Part shown: positions 1 through 12,506 of the stretch, piece after piece
How positions within the stretch are numbered: the first letter of the stretch is position 1
Layout of the letters: each line of letters begins with the position of its first letter
Assembly: GCF_037893015.1 (NCBI RefSeq)
Contig: NC_133666.1
Coordinates: 157,650,498 to 157,714,497 of the forward strand
From: Macrotis lagotis
Taxonomy: Eukaryota > Chordata > Mammalia > Peramelemorphia > Peramelidae
Direction: 5' to 3'
Length of the DNA: 64,000 nucleotides
Made by a program: the position numbers and the translations under genes
The notes under the pieces: model-generated
What the model saw: the letters and a program-made list of their open reading frames with translations, nothing else
What the model was told of the DNA's origin: nothing
The model's database searches: none

Positions 1-1034
1 GGCACTTTATTAACACAGCAAGGCTTCAACTCAATTCAGGATATATAAATAGGAAGATGACAGACTAAGCCAGTTCTCAGATAATATCCCAATCCTCAAA
101 TTAAGAAGAAATATGTCATATATATTTATATTAATAATCAATATGCCAGTTATATATAGATATTTGTATATATATATATTGCTTATTAATTTCAGGATTA
201 GATATAGGTATATATGCAACTAAACCCTCCAATTAACAAGCATATATCATATATATGGATATATGAATACATAAAACATATATAGATGTAATATATTGCT
301 TGTTAATTGGAGACTTTGGTTGTTAAATGTGCATATGTATATGTATTATTCATAAAATATTTAGATGTAAAGACCAATTTTCCATCTGGGTTTTGGGCAT
401 TTTGCATTCTTCTAATTGGTAGAGAGAATGTTAAATAATACCTTATGACTATGAGAGTAGAATTTATGCTAGAATTTTGGATATTCCTCATACTGCCTTA
501 GAGAGCATGTGCATGGTATTAATCTTTCTTAGGGATTGATTCCAGACTCGTGAAAAGATAGATTTTGGAAGCAGAAGAAATATAGTGGAAGAGAAGAATG
601 TCTTCAACATGTCCCAGATTCCAGCTTGTCTCCCTAAAGACTTTAAGGGAAATGTCTATTTGTCTGTCTGTTTCTCTGTCTCTGTGTGTCTCTCTCAATT
701 TAGATATTTTTGCTTCTAGTGAAATATCTCATTAATTGTGTCTTTTGCACTTAATTATAAACTATATAATTCCTCTAAGTTCAATTTACTATTCACTTAA
801 ATAAGTTTACTTGCTATTTTACTATTTGTGGTATTTTGTGTAACTAACATTTGGTGAGAGGTCAAATTGGAGAGGATAAACTGATATCTCACCTTGACTC
901 CCTCTAAGAGTAATCTGGAAAGAAATAGGAGTTGCTATTGCAGTCAAAGAGCAGCAATATATAAGGGATCAAAGAGATATAATTCTAGTCCTATATCCTT
1001 ACAACTCTACTAAATAAATTCCAATGACTTCCTA
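1..1034. other. AT-rich non-coding block
   Basis: No coding signal or named repeat was recognised apart from the inverted repeat at 217-322. Bases 100-350 are very rich in TA steps. About 700-1,020 shows weak similarity to 26,980-27,300, including a shared 18-base word at 973-990, and may belong to an unnamed interspersed repeat. The short open frames here have AT-driven composition (long I/Y/L runs) and look non-coding. Confidence 0.6.
217..322. repeat. Imperfect inverted repeat (hairpin) with AT-rich loop
   Basis: The arm at 217-242 is matched by the reverse complement of 297-322, with about 23 of 26 bases paired. The outer 14-base core (left arm 229-242, right arm 297-310) is perfect. The 54-base loop is almost all A/T. 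It could be a MITE-like remnant, a fold-back from replication slippage, or a chance product of AT-rich DNA; the perfect GC-containing core argues against chance. No target duplication was seen. Confidence 0.55.
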
Positions 1035-1570
1035 TTGCCTCCAGGAGCAAATATAAATGTTCTGGTTGGTATTCAGTCTTTCATAACCTGGCTCCTCCTA
1101 CCTTTACAGTTTTCTTATACCTAACTCCCTGACATGTACTCAGTTGATCGAGTGGCACTGTTCTTCTCTATGTTCCACAAACAAGACATTCTATCTCTCA
1201 GCTCCAGTATTCTTTCTGGTCATCTCTCATCCTAGAATGTTCTCCTTCCTCTGATCCAACTATTGACTTCCCAGGCTTCCTTTTAGTCCCAATTAAAATC
1301 CTACCATATACAGGAAGCCTTTCCCAAATTCTCTTAATTGCAATGCCTTACTTGTATTAATTATTTTCTACTTAGTCAGTATATAGCTTGCTTTATACAT
1401 ATATATATATATATACACATACATACATACATATATATGTTTATGTGTTGCCTTCCTCATTAGATTGTAACTTTCTTAAGGATAGAGACTGTCTTTTGAC
1501 ACTTTTGTATCCCTAATACCTAGCACAGTGTCTGGCACATAGTAAATACTTAATAAATATTGGTTGGTTG
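1035..1570 (+). repeat. L2 LINE 3' end
   Basis: The sequence follows the L2 3' region: 'ttccttttagtcccaattaaa', 'aggaagcctttccc', then the diagnostic end 'tagcacagtgtctggcacat', 'agtaaatacttaataaatat' and tgattga-type terminal repeats. An (AT)n tract around 1,395-1,415 sits inside it. L2 is an ancient mammalian LINE, so this is a fossil with no reading frame left. Confidence 0.85.
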
Positions 1571-2795
1571 ATTGAAGGAATGAGTATTCAACCTCATGGC
1601 CCCCCCTCTCTTTTCTCAAGGTAGGGATTGTTGTCTACCTTTGAGTAGGTTAAAGGTTCAATAATAATAATTAGCTTAGGTTACAGAAATATCTGTCCAT
1701 ATCTCTCTGAAAGTAGCATTTAGACAGGTCATAGAGACATACATATTTTACAATGGCAGCAAGCCTAATATGAAGTAATTAAAATTAGAGCAGGAAAATA
1801 AGCTAAACACCAAACCTTTTTTAAATAAGAAGAATATTGTATAGTGGAGTGAAAAAAAATCTAACTACCCTCTCCACTATAAAAACTAACCCATATCCTC
1901 CCAACCAAATACAACAGTCTCAATTTCAAACTTTGGCTGTGGAAACCTTTATGAATATCCTTTTAGCAGAAAATCAATCTAAACTCCCATGCCCAATCCC
2001 TAATTGAAGGATTCTGAAAATAGAAAGATTTTTCCAATTGCCATTTTTCTGTGTTCAGGGAATTTAAAATCTAATAAGAGGTCAACAAATATACACAAAT
2101 AGGTGTAATATTTAACAGAATGTGATAGTCACAGAGATCCATATAAACAGATAGGAAAATTTAAGGTAGGAAGAATCACTTTCAGTTGAGGGAAAGAGAG
2201 AAGGGCTCCAGAGAGGAGATGTCAATCAAATTAAACCTTGTAACAATAGATCTTGAGCAAATCACTTTACTTCTTTCACTCACTATTCCTTCTCCTGTAA
2301 TATGAAGGCACTGAAGTATGTTTTCTCTAGAGTTTCTTCAAGCACCAAATTCTATAAATCTAAGAAAAAAATGGATGGAGTCAGAGATGAAACTCTATAC
2401 CTCCAAGCCTTATTCTCATTTGAAATCCTAAGCCTAACAATCAACACTTCTTACCCCAGCAAAGGAAGGCATGCCCTGGTCACTCGGAACCTCTTTTGAA
2501 AGCTGTCAAAACAATTTAAGTTCACAGGGATAAGCAGATAAAAAGAGGCCTGAAGATAAGACACTTTTAATACATAAAATTCAAGCTCTACTTTTATGGT
2601 CTTTGTTACCTTGGATCTTCCCAAAAAGATCAAAGGTACTGAATATGTGTATCACATGCAAAAAAATAGCCCTTCTCATGAAACAAATAGAATCACATTT
2701 TCTGTTATCACAGGAAAATGTTAGGTTGATAAAACTAACATAAAGGCAGTGCCTATGTTAATGATATGCTTGGCTCTGACTTGCTAATCCCACCC
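1571..2795. other. Unassigned non-coding DNA
   Basis: No gene, RNA or named repeat was recognised. Two short overlapping open frames on opposite strands (2,302-2,633) have no recognisable motif. Confidence 0.5.
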
Positions 2796-3030
2796 ACCAT
2801 GTGCTAGGAAATATAAGTGCCTCACAAATTTTTCATTTGATCCTTATAATAGCTTGGGGGGGTATCTACTAAAATTATCCCAATTTTACAGGTGAGGAAA
2901 TTGAAGAAAACAGAGGTTGTGATTTGCCCAAGATCACATAGCTTATTAAGAATCAGAGGTCACATTTGAATTCATCCCTTCCTGATTTATCCTTTACTCC
3001 ATCCACTTCATCACCTAGCTATCTCATACC
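2796..3030 (-). repeat. MIR / CORE-SINE
   Basis: Reads as a reverse MIR: 'tgtgctagg', 'catttgatccttataatagc', 'ccaattttacaggtgaggaa', 'ttgcccaagatcacatagct'. These correspond to the CORE and tRNA-like parts in reverse order. Confidence 0.8.
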
Positions 3031-3858
3031 AGGAGTTCTAACTAGTGTGGTGGTTAATTTATAACAGAGGAAAACAATCCAAGTAATACAAGTTATTAGC
3101 AAAGCAGGCATAATAAATAGGTGAGTCAATTCCCCAGTCAATGCAAAGACCCTGAATACAGAATGAGGCAGATTTGAATGCATTAAAATTATGTAAGACC
3201 AATTAAATAAAACATCTAACAAGATACAAAATTAGGTAATCTGATTTCTAATTGGAGGAAATATTAGGAAATTTCCAAATTGGGAAGGAAAGAGTGAACA
3301 AGTGCAATTCCCTAAAATCAGAAAAAGGTGTCTCACTTTCCCCTGGTGTCTGGATTCAATCAAAAGAACAAACAAAAACTGATTGACTAGTATGGGATCA
3401 GTTTTTAAATAAGACAATTTGCTTGTGATGTGCAAGTTTGAGAAAACATCTTTCAAAGTTCTTCAGATATGACTGGGTTTATGATCAGCATAACCTGAGT
3501 CTTTAGTAAAGGGTCTCTAAGCAGCAGGTAGAGGTGGTCCAGTCACACAGGGTTGATTTAAACGATGTATTAAGGCTTTCCTCACAATTCCCATATTTAA
3601 AGTTTTCTCACAAGACAGAAATTGGATCAGACCCATAATTGAATAGAAAGAGAATAGAACTAGATTCAGAATTGAGTCACAGATTGGAGTTAGTGTGGTT
3701 CACTCAATTCCCACTACCACTTCCTGTTTTATTTCCCTCATTGGCACATATACTTTAGTAGTGAAGAGACACTTTATGAAGTGAAGAAAATTTATCACAG
3801 CAAGACAATATAAGTCAGGGAAGTCTGGACTCCAGAGGTATTTTTCCTTACACATGTG
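3031..3858. other. Unassigned non-coding DNA
   Basis: No gene, RNA or repeat was recognised. Short minus-strand frames at 3,019-3,456 and 3,700-3,933 show no motif and run partly into flanking SINE sequence. Confidence 0.5.
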
Positions 3859-4110
3859 TATAGAAGCATGACATAATGAATAGGGAATTAGAGGTAGAGT
3901 CAGGAAGGTGAGTTCAAATGTTGCCTCAGACATTTATGAGCTGTGTGACTCTAGTCCAGTCATTTTCATCATATGCAGACTCAATTTCCTCATAAGCAAA
4001 CAGGGAAAGTAAAATTACCTACATCACAGGTTTATTGTGAGGATCAAAGGAGATAACATAAGAAATGTGTTTTGCAAGTTTAACAAGTCTATGTAAATTC
4101 TAGCCATGAT
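3859..4110 (+). repeat. MIR / CORE-SINE
   Basis: The order 'agagtcaggaaggtgagttc', 'gagctgtgtgactctagtc', 'caatttcctcataagcaaac' and 'attgtgaggatcaaaggaga' gives a full MIR-type SINE in forward orientation, heavily diverged. Confidence 0.8.
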
Positions 4111-4384
4111 GATTAATGATGTCCTTGTGCATTGTTAATATACCTCTCACCTCAAAGACAATCATAAGGGTGTGTCATTATATTTACCAATACATGTCAT
4201 TTTTTTAAATGTCTACATTTTGGACACATTATGAAAATTACCAATTGTCCACCATCATCAGTCTATTGTCTCATAGGCATTTCAAACTCAATATGTGCAA
4301 AGTAGAATTCATTAAATTTCCTTAAAAAAAAATTTCTCTCTCCAGATTTAATCATTACTAGTAAGGAGGTCTTCATCCAGGTAG

Positions 4385-4990
4385 GCCTAACTTTATTGGA
4401 ATCAGTCATGACTCCTCTATCCTTACCATGACTTCTCCTTCCTTATATCCAATCAGTTGCCAAGTTATCAACTTCACCTCCACAACTCTACCCTCATTTA
4501 GTCTCTTCTTACCTTTCATTACTACTATTACAATGTCTCCTCATTGGTCTTCCTGCTTCCATCTCTCCCATTTTCTAATCTACCCTCCACAAATGAATCT
4601 TTTTTTGGTTTTGTTTTTATTTTGGGGGTTTTGGAAGATCTTCTTAAAACAGAGATCTGCCTATGTCCTTTACTCAAATATCTTCAGTGCCTCCCTATTT
4701 ATATAAGATAAAGTATGAAATCTTCCATTTAAATCTTCTACAGTTTAACTCCCATAAATCTTTCATTCTTATTTCATGATGTTCTGCTTTGTGCATTCTC
4801 CCTTCTAGTCAAACTGCCCAGATAGCTGGTTTCTATATTTGAAATTCAGCTTTCCCTTTCTCTTTTTTAAAGGTGGTCCCACATGTCTGTAATGTCCCTA
4901 CTCACACCTAACTTGGACAATTATTTGCCTCCTTTAGAGCTCCCTTCTCCTGAAATTACTTTAAATAAACTTTATATTTGCATATATGTG
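4385..4990 (+). repeat. L2 LINE, 3' half
   Basis: Matches the L2 ORF end and 3' UTR: 'ccaatcagttgccaagttat', 'ctccacaactctaccctc', 'ttggtcttcctgcttccatc', 'gatctgcctatgtcctttac', 'agtgcctccctatttatat'. A T-rich stretch interrupts it around 4,600. The 92-codon open frame at 4,428-4,706 is read from this L2 and is not a gene. Confidence 0.8.
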
Positions 4991-5091
4991 CACATTCAGT
5001 AGAAAAAAACACCTTTTGGATGATATTTATTTCATTTTTATTTTTATTTTATCTGTAACTAGTAATAATATATCTGAAATTGCATTAAGCA

Positions 5092-5333
5092 TAGGGCAGC
5101 TAAGTGGCACAGTGGGTAAGCATTGAGCCTGAAGTCAGGAAGACCTGTATTGAGCTCTATTCTCAGACACTTACTAGCTGTGTGACCCTGGGCAAGTGTC
5201 TTAATCCTTTTGCTTCAGTTTCCTCATCTGTAAAATGAATTGGAGAAGGAAATGGCAAACCACTCCAGTGTCTTAGTCAAGCAAACCACAAATGTGATTT
5301 ACAAGGAGTCAAATACAACTGAAATGACTGAAT
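5092..5333 (+). repeat. MAR1-type SINE, near full length
   Basis: Starts 'agggcagctaagtggcacag', has the tRNA-like 'tactagctgtgtgaccctgg', and ends in the MAR1 tail 'gaattggagaaggaaatggc' ... 'caactgaaatgactgaat'. All parts are present; divergence is moderate. Confidence 0.85.
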
Positions 5334-5442
5334 TATATAACATTCAGTATATAACTTAAATTATGCATACTACAAAGTATATTAAGCATGTGTCAATAAA
5401 CATAGAGATCTGGGATATGCAATGAAATATTTGAGAGTTAAG

Positions 5443-5970
5443 ATACAGAAATATCTCAGAGATATTGCAGGTTTGGTTCCAGACCACCTTAATAAAGCAA
5501 ATAACCCAATACAACAAGTCAAACAAGTTTTTGGTTTCCCAGTGCATATAAAAGTTATTTACCGTCTTCTATACTCTTTAGTGTGCTACAGTATTATGTC
5601 TTAAAAATGTACCTACCTTAATTTTTAAAAAAATATTTTATTGTTAAAAATGCTACCTATCATGTAAGCCTTCAAGAAATTCTAATCTTGTTTTGGGGGG
5701 AGAAGCTTGCCTCTATGTTGATGACTGCTGACTGATCAAAAATGGGAGTTGCTGGAGTTGATGTGGCTGTAGCAATTTCTTAACCATGAAGTTTACCTCA
5801 TCAATTGATTCTTATTTTCACAAAAAAAATTCTCTGTAGCATGCAATGCTATTTGGTTTTACACACTGTATAACTTCTTTCAAAATTGGAGCCAATCCTC
5901 CAAAATCCTGTGACTGTTTTATGAACTAAACTTATACAATGTTCTTCAATATTATTGTTTCTTAGGAAAT

Positions 5971-6021
<51 letters not shown>

Positions 6022-6349
6022 TTGGGGAACAACTGGTCGGTAGAGCAGTCAGAACACACACTATCAATTAAGTTTTCCATGTTTATGCCTCCCTAAAATA
6101 ATTACAATAGTAATATCACAAATCACTGATCACAGACCACCATAGCAGATAAAATAATAATCAAAAACTTTGAAATATTATGATAATCACCAAAACATAG
6201 CAGAGACATGATGTGAGCATAGGCTGTTGGAAAAATGGCCCCAATAAACTTGCTCAACACAGGTTTGCCACCAACCTTCAATTTGTAAAAAATGCAATCT
6301 CTGTGAAGTACAATAAAGTAAGGTACAATAAAATGAAGAATGCCTGAAT
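5443..6349 (-). mobile_element. Tigger1-like DNA transposon, internally deleted
   Basis: The left end 'cagagatattgcaggtttgg' 'ttccagaccacc' and 'ggtttcccagtgcatataaa' match the 3' end of Tigger1 (pogo superfamily) as I recall it, in reverse. The right part, 'cacagaccaccatagcagat', 'ttggaaaaatggccccaata', 'cttcaatttgtaaaaaatgc' and 'gaagaatgcctgaa', matches its 5' end. The element is about 0.9 kb against roughly 2.4 kb for a complete Tigger1, so most of the transposase gene is missing and the copy cannot be autonomous. It is flanked by TA at both ends as expected for pogo elements. A (GA)n tract grew inside it at 5,972-6,018. The open frame 6,123-6,440 on the minus strand lies in its UTR and is not a gene. 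Confidence 0.88.
5972..6018. repeat. (GA)n microsatellite inside Tigger
   Basis: About 23 uninterrupted GA units. The Tigger1 5' UTR has a short purine tract of gagagagac type at this place, so the microsatellite probably expanded from the transposon's own sequence. Confidence 0.85.
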
Positions 6350-6500
6350 AAATCCAACCAATCAACCCTGAAAGAATAAAACATTTATTGTGCTTATTAT
6401 GTTCCTTGTATTGTACTAAGACCTGGGGATACAAATACAAAAACCAAGACTTTCTAGGAGCTCACACTCTACTTGGAGAAGATAACAAATAAAAAGAAGT
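6350..6500 (+). repeat. Ancient interspersed repeat (MIR-related start)
   Basis: 'acatttattgtgcttattat', 'gacctggggatacaaataca' and 'aggagctcacactctacttg' recall a very common mammalian repeat that reads 'cactgtgctaagcgctgggg' in better copies. Related pieces lie at 40,870-40,990 and 54,405-54,540. I could not give the family a firm name. Confidence 0.5.
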
Positions 6501-7319
6501 TTGTCATCACAGCAGTTGGAGAGGTTCAGATGTCCTAAGGTTTTCATAGCAGGGAGGATGGCAAAGTCTAATGATCCTTAGATTACATCATCAGATTTCA
6601 CCAAACCACATCAACGTTCAGGTAGACTATATGGGGTTCTGGACGAAGCCAAGGGAGTGGATACAAGGAAACAGAAGGGGAAAGGGGTGTTCTCAGTGAA
6701 TCTTCTCTCCACCCCACTATCTTTTCTTCTTATCCTCTCATAGTGGTTTCCTAAATAATTGTTTCAGTTTTTTTCTCTTCATTTGGAAATTGGAACAACT
6801 GATTTTAGAGTATTTAATCACTATCCCAATGATTTAGCCACTTAAGTATGTATAGTCATATTGCTGCTACCTCCTTTAAGTGTCTTTCTGTGTATACATA
6901 TATATATATATATATATAAAATATATATATATGTATGTATGTATCTTGTCTCCCCACCAAGAATATAAGGTCCACCAGTGTGTAGACTATATTTTATACT
7001 TATTCTATACCCTCCCAACAGTATTGAAGAAATAGCAGGTGCTCAGTTTCTTTTGTGACTTACTTTTATAGGTTGTAAATATTGGTCATTACACATAGCA
7101 AATATTTATATGGGTGTGTATTGTAATAAACAATAGTTAAAATATGAAAGAAATGTGCAACTTTTCATTAAAACTTTTTTAATACTACAAAATAGTACAA
7201 AAGAATCTGTGACATCATCAGTATATTTTCTATAACAATTCAAATCATAATCTTCCCAAAATTCAGTAGGTGGTTTCATTAACTACTGTAAAAATTTATT
7301 ATCTGAAAGCTAACCTGAA
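6501..7319. other. Unassigned DNA with AT microsatellite
   Basis: Apart from an (AT)n/(GTAT)n tract at about 6,893-6,950, nothing was recognised. Confidence 0.5.
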
Positions 7320-7580
7320 TAGCTATGACACAATGACACAATGGATAGAGCATTGGACTTAGAATCAAGAAGATTCATCTTAATGAGTCCAAATCTGGCC
7401 TCAGACACCTACAAGCTGTGTCAATTTGTACAAGTCACTTAAGGCAGTTTATCTCAGTTTCCTCATCTGTAAAATGAGCTGGAGAAGGAAAAGGCAAACC
7501 ACTCTCATCTTTGCCAAGAAAACCCCAATAGAGTCAAAAAGAGTCAGATATAACTGAAATTACTGGACAACAACAATAAG
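7320..7580 (+). repeat. MAR1-type SINE
   Basis: Contains 'gacacaatggatagagcatt', 'ctggcctcagacacc', 'tcagtttcctcatctgtaaa' and 'gagctggagaaggaaaaggc', ending in 'aactgaaattactggacaac' and CAA repeats. Nearly full length. Confidence 0.85.
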
Positions 7581-8270
7581 AAAAGCTAATTTGGTGAAAA
7601 GCCTTTCTGGAATTATCTAGTTTTGTCCTTCTCTAGGATAAGAAACACAACCTATTATCAAGTTTAAACTCAAATCTTTTACATTTTTTGCATGTCTGAC
7701 TACATAGCCTAGTATAGCATACGAGAAATCAGAATCATTATCATATAACAATGAGATATTGAAATAGAATATTAATGGGTAATATATATTAAATATATAA
7801 TTAACATAATATATGTATACATCATGACATTACAGACAAATATATGAAGATGTATATGTATACACATATATTTAGCTCTATCAAAATATGTGTTTATAGC
7901 TATATAATGAGAGCTGTAGACTTAAAAGTAGTAGTAGGATGAGAAATAGAGATTAAAGAGATGGAGGTGATGGGAGATGGAGAACCATGTGAAATAGATA
8001 TTTGTCTGTCATCCTGGAACATGATTAACTAAAATTTCAGGGTACTCCATCGGAGATAAATTTTGTTGGGCAACATGATATCATCTACTTAGGTATAGAA
8101 ACATTGTAAAATATTGAATCAGGGAGTACTTTTGTTTATGAAGTTACATTTCTTTTGTAGTATTAATAAAAAGCAATGGACATGTTTCTCCAACACTTTA
8201 AAACTTTCTGGGTTTTTTTATGTATATATCCAATTTCAACACATCAAAGAGGAAAGAAGAGCTAGATTTA
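7581..8270. other. Unassigned non-coding DNA
   Basis: AT-rich; 7,770-7,910 is a patchwork of TA-rich sequence. No gene or named repeat was recognised. Confidence 0.5.
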
Positions 8271-8640
8271 AGCCCTCTCTCTCTATCATATAATGACTGT
8301 GTAACCTTAGTCAAGTTACTTAATCTCTCGGATGTTTCTTTCAAACCATGAGTTACAAATGAGTTGCTGCTCTAGATCAGTAGAAGAATTTCTATAGTGG
8401 GGAGCTAAGTGGACTGAGTACAAAGCCTAGAGTCAGGAAGACCTGAGTTAAAAAAATCAGCCTCTTACTAGCTCTGTGACATTGAGCAAGTAACTTATCC
8501 TCTATTTACCTCAGTTTTCTCATCTATAAAATAAGGATAATCATAGTACCCCAAAAATGAGGTAATATTTGTGCAGTTCTCAGCACATGGTAAGTACAAT
8601 ATAAATGCATAAAAGCTATTATTATAATTATCCTTCCCCC
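8271..8640 (+). repeat. Two MIR/MAR-type SINE remnants
   Basis: 8,271-8,345 holds a MIR centre ('gactgtgtaaccttagtcaa', 'gttacttaatctctcgg'). 8,395-8,640 holds a second copy with 'ggggagctaagtgg', 'gagtcaggaagacctgag', 'actagctctgtgacattgag' and a MIR 3' end 'tatataaatgc...ctattatta'. Confidence 0.75.
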
Positions 8641-11238
8641 CATCAAGTGGGGTTAAAAAACCATCTTCCTGATGCTTTTCAGTAGGAAGGGACCTTCATC
8701 TCAGTCTTACTAAGGCCATCATGCACATCTATCCCCACTTGGTAGGAACACTGAGGAATCCTTGAGCTCTCTATGATAGGATGACTTTTAATCACTCAGA
8801 ACTCTTCTCTCTACAAAGAAGCGCTGATTAGCTGTCTAGAAGGTGAAGATTATTGGTAATTTACTTCATCAGAATTAGTTCTTTATGTTCCCTGTACTTG
8901 CTATATTTCAGTGAGTCCTTGGTTACATAACCTTGACCTAATGGAGTCAATTGCCCACAGTGATTGACAGGAATGCTTCAGTACTATTTACAGCACTTTG
9001 TTCTTTGCATAGATTATTTTTTTAAATGCCTGAGTAAAAATAGTACATGATAAAATATCCACCACTCATTTGTGCATCTACTGGCTTTCTCAGACCCTAA
9101 ATGTCCTTATACAGTTTGCAAGCTGCTTTGAAGTCAAAATTCTAGAAAATGTACTACTCAGTTTTCTTGGTTCTCCCATCTATTCCTCTTTTGAGTAGGC
9201 AATAGAATTTTGACACAGTTTAAAAATCAGTGCTAAACTCATACATTCAGCAAGGTTAATCATCCAGTGACCACTCAAAAAATTTGCAAAAACTCTGGAC
9301 CTCATCCAACAAAGTATATAGAATTGAAATCTGGAGTGAATTGGTACTTCTAATGGCCAGTGATTTTTCTTTTTAGTGTCCTGCCACTGACCCAGACCTC
9401 TGGAGAGCAGGTATTTATTTCTAAAGATTCCTATGAGTATGTTTTTGCTGGTTTTAACAAGGTTTCATATCTGAGATCTGTTCACAGATCATTTCACAGA
9501 TCCCTTTTAATTCAGTGGATCAAACCCTTCCTGACAGAAAGAGAAATGATCTCTTTTCTCTATACTAGACTTATTTGGACTTTCTCATAGATCCCATGCC
9601 TCTAACTTAAAAGAATTAACCTTTTATCTAGGCCCAGCTTTTATGTTTGGCATGGAAAATATGGAATCAGCCTCACTTCAAATGAGTGGAAAAATGAGAA
9701 ATACGATTCTAAAGGTAAATCTCTTACCTCAACTTCCTTTACAAATGGAAACACTAGCATATGTTCAAACCTGAATTTCATCTATTGTCTTATGTCACCC
9801 CATGAAATCGGTATTGTTGAAATTTTTCTATAATATTCCTCCATTACTAAGGATTGTAGGTCAGTTTCCAGTACTTCCCCCTAACTACTTTTGGAGATAT
9901 TTTTGAAGAGCCAAATAAGTGAAAAGTCCCCCCCCCCCATTACATTATAAACTATTTTATAGCACTCCCATATTTTATTCATCAAAAATTCTCTTGCATC
10001 TTGGTCTACTTAAAAATGCCTACCTTAAATATTTCCCTACTGATGTTAACACCTATGAGAAGAGGTAGTACTTCTCACATACTTTTCTCACTTTTCTACA
10101 GAACTGAAGCACAATGGCAATAATCAACTGATAATCAAAAGTAAAATATACTAATTGATCAAGCTTTAATTATATAAATATTTTAATCAAAGTTCTAAAA
10201 TAAGTAATGTGTAGTTTTAAAGAAGTATAACAAATCAGCAGCAATAACAGCCTATTTACATACTCAGGCAACTATATGGCAGAATACATGACAGCATCAC
10301 CAAATAACAGGAATTCATATGCAGATAAAACATAGAATTTCAATGGACTCAAAACAGTGAACTCAATAGACTTTGCAATAGACTCAAAATATAAAGAGAA
10401 AAAGAAAAAGAAAATAATATAAAATAAATCAGATCAAAAAATGAGTTAAAAATAAAAATCCAACTGTCAACTTTAGAAGGCAGGAAAATAAAATAGCATA
10501 GAATTAAATAAAAGGATACATGAAAAGAGATTTTTATAGCCCACAAACACAAATTAAGTCTTTCCAAAAAGAGAAACTATTAAAATGAAATCAACTTTAA
10601 ACTTAAAATTTTAAAGAAAAAAATGAACTGAGAAAATAGAAAAATGAAAATTCAGGAAAAAAAAACAAAATTACCAATGCTCTTGAAAATAGAAATAGAA
10701 AAACAGATACTTAGAGGAAAATATGGATAAAATATTTTTAAATCCCATAAACAAGGCCCCACAAGAAATAGGGGCCAGGCATTTAGCTTCCCAAAAACTA
10801 GTTAGTCCCTCTTGGATGGACTTCAAAATATGGACATCACTTTCCCAACTCCTTTTGGTCCAACATGAGCATGATTTTGCCTTAGCCAACATAGAAATAA
10901 TCCAGTCAATCAGAGCAGAATATATGAGGTGGATCTTGACTAACAAATACTCCTACTCACCAAGGTTCTTTCTTGATCACTACTGTTTTAACTTGTCTGT
11001 GTCCAAGGTTAACTGTGACATCTGAGTTCATAGGATTTTCTACTTTATTTAGAGAGTTTATAAATATTTTAAAAATCAATATTAATAAGATTCCTCATAT
11101 TTTAGCTCAAATATAGTCAATATAGAAGTCAATATAGAAGCCTGGCAATGGGAATCAAGGGTTTATACCCTAGGCCTTTACTCTACTGGATTTGATGAGT
11201 TTTGAAGCCAAGTACCAATATATGATTGATTATATGTA

Positions 11239-11306
<68 letters not shown>

Positions 11307-12212
11307 CAATTAATGCCACATGATTAAATTCTAGGTATTCTAAGTTACTACATCAGTTGAGTTGTGAGGACAGGGTATTTCAGGTCATCATTTCTCACTT
11401 GCTCTTCACTTTCTGTTTTATAAATATTGAAGTATACAATTAGGGGGTTAAGACTTCTGTCTTCATCTAAAGTAGAACCCATTAAGTCAAAATATGTGAA
11501 CAACTTTAAGTGGAACAGGAATTTATTTTCTTGGTTAAAACAAAGCAAGATTGTCTTTTTCTACAAAAAGAAGTGAAATAGGAAAGCATCACTACCATCA
11601 TCCATCTTAACAGAGTTAAACAGTCTCACTTTCTTGTCTTGGTCCCAGATGTCATCCCTATGGCTAAACCCTAATTATATTAAGAGTATTAATAGATGTA
11701 ATAGCCAGTGCTTCCCTTCAACCTCTTCTCCAAACTTAAAACAAGTTGTATTGGTAGAACTGAAAGCATTACCTAACTGGAAGTTTCCTAAATTGATAAA
11801 ATCACAGGTCCAGTTTTTTAAAAGCACTTTTTGGTTTTAATAATGAAGAATGTTGCTTGATCTAAGCAATGGGAAATGATCATCCAGGGTAATAGTAGGA
11901 AATATTGAGTGGTCTGAAGCTATAGATACTATCTCTGTGATCTTGGACCTTCCTAAACTTCAGTTTCTTCTATAACATGAGAGGATTGAATTCTGCTTCC
12001 AGTTCTAGATTTATAATCTGTGATATGATGAATCTATTTCCTGTATTTACATGCTGATGGAGGAAAATATGCATAGGTGAATATTCACAACTAAAATATT
12101 TAGGAGGATAGAATTTTGAATTGATTCTACTATGAAGCAAAAATCAAAAAATCTTCAACCTACATGCTTTTTCTCACCAAAATTACAAAAATATCTGATA
12201 TGTGAAAATTCA
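8641..12212. other. Unassigned non-coding DNA
   Basis: A 3.5-kb stretch without recognisable gene. It contains a C9 run near 9,930, a long TA microsatellite (11,231-11,303) and a MIR-like scrap at 11,920-12,040 ('cagtttcttctataacatga', 'gaggattgaattctg'). The overlapping 91- and 100-codon frames at 10,671-11,025 on opposite strands have no motif, and their surroundings (10,370-10,720) are A-rich; a decayed L1 is possible but unproven. Confidence 0.45.
11231..11303. repeat. (TG)n(TA)n microsatellite
   Basis: A short TG run passes into about 32 TA units; a perfect dinucleotide tract. Confidence 0.95.
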
Positions 12213-12213
12213 G

Positions 12214-12399
12214 AGAATATGTGGCTACTGGGCAGCTAGGTAGCATAGTGGATAAAGCACTGGCCTTGAAGTCAGGAGTACCTGGGTTCAAATCTGGCCT
12301 CAGACATTTAATAATTACCCAGCTGTGTGGCCTTGGGCAAGCCACTTAACCTCATTTGCCTTGCAAAAAAAACCTAAAAAAAAAAAAGAATATGTGGCT
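12214..12399 (+). repeat. WSINE1-type SINE with target duplication
   Basis: Body 12,227-12,386 reads 'gcagctaggtagcatagtgg', 'ttcaaatctggcctcagaca', 'agctgtgtggccttgggcaa', 'ttgccttgcaaaa' and an A-tail. The 13-base target 'agaatatgtggct' is repeated exactly at 12,214-12,226 and 12,387-12,399, so the whole insertion is defined to the base and is fairly young. Confidence 0.93.
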
Positions 12400-12416
12400 T
12401 TTTAGTCTCTTTTACT

Positions 12417-12449
12417 AGACACACAAACACTCACAAACACAGACACACA

Positions 12450-12505
<56 letters not shown>
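12417..12505. repeat. (CA)n microsatellite
   Basis: An impure start (acacaaacactcacaaac) is followed by about 25 CA units. Confidence 0.95.

Positions 12506-12506
<1 letters not shown>

Noticed and set aside
6123-6440. 105-codon minus-strand frame
   Set aside because: It lies in the Tigger UTR and the adjoining old repeat; not conserved as protein in that family.
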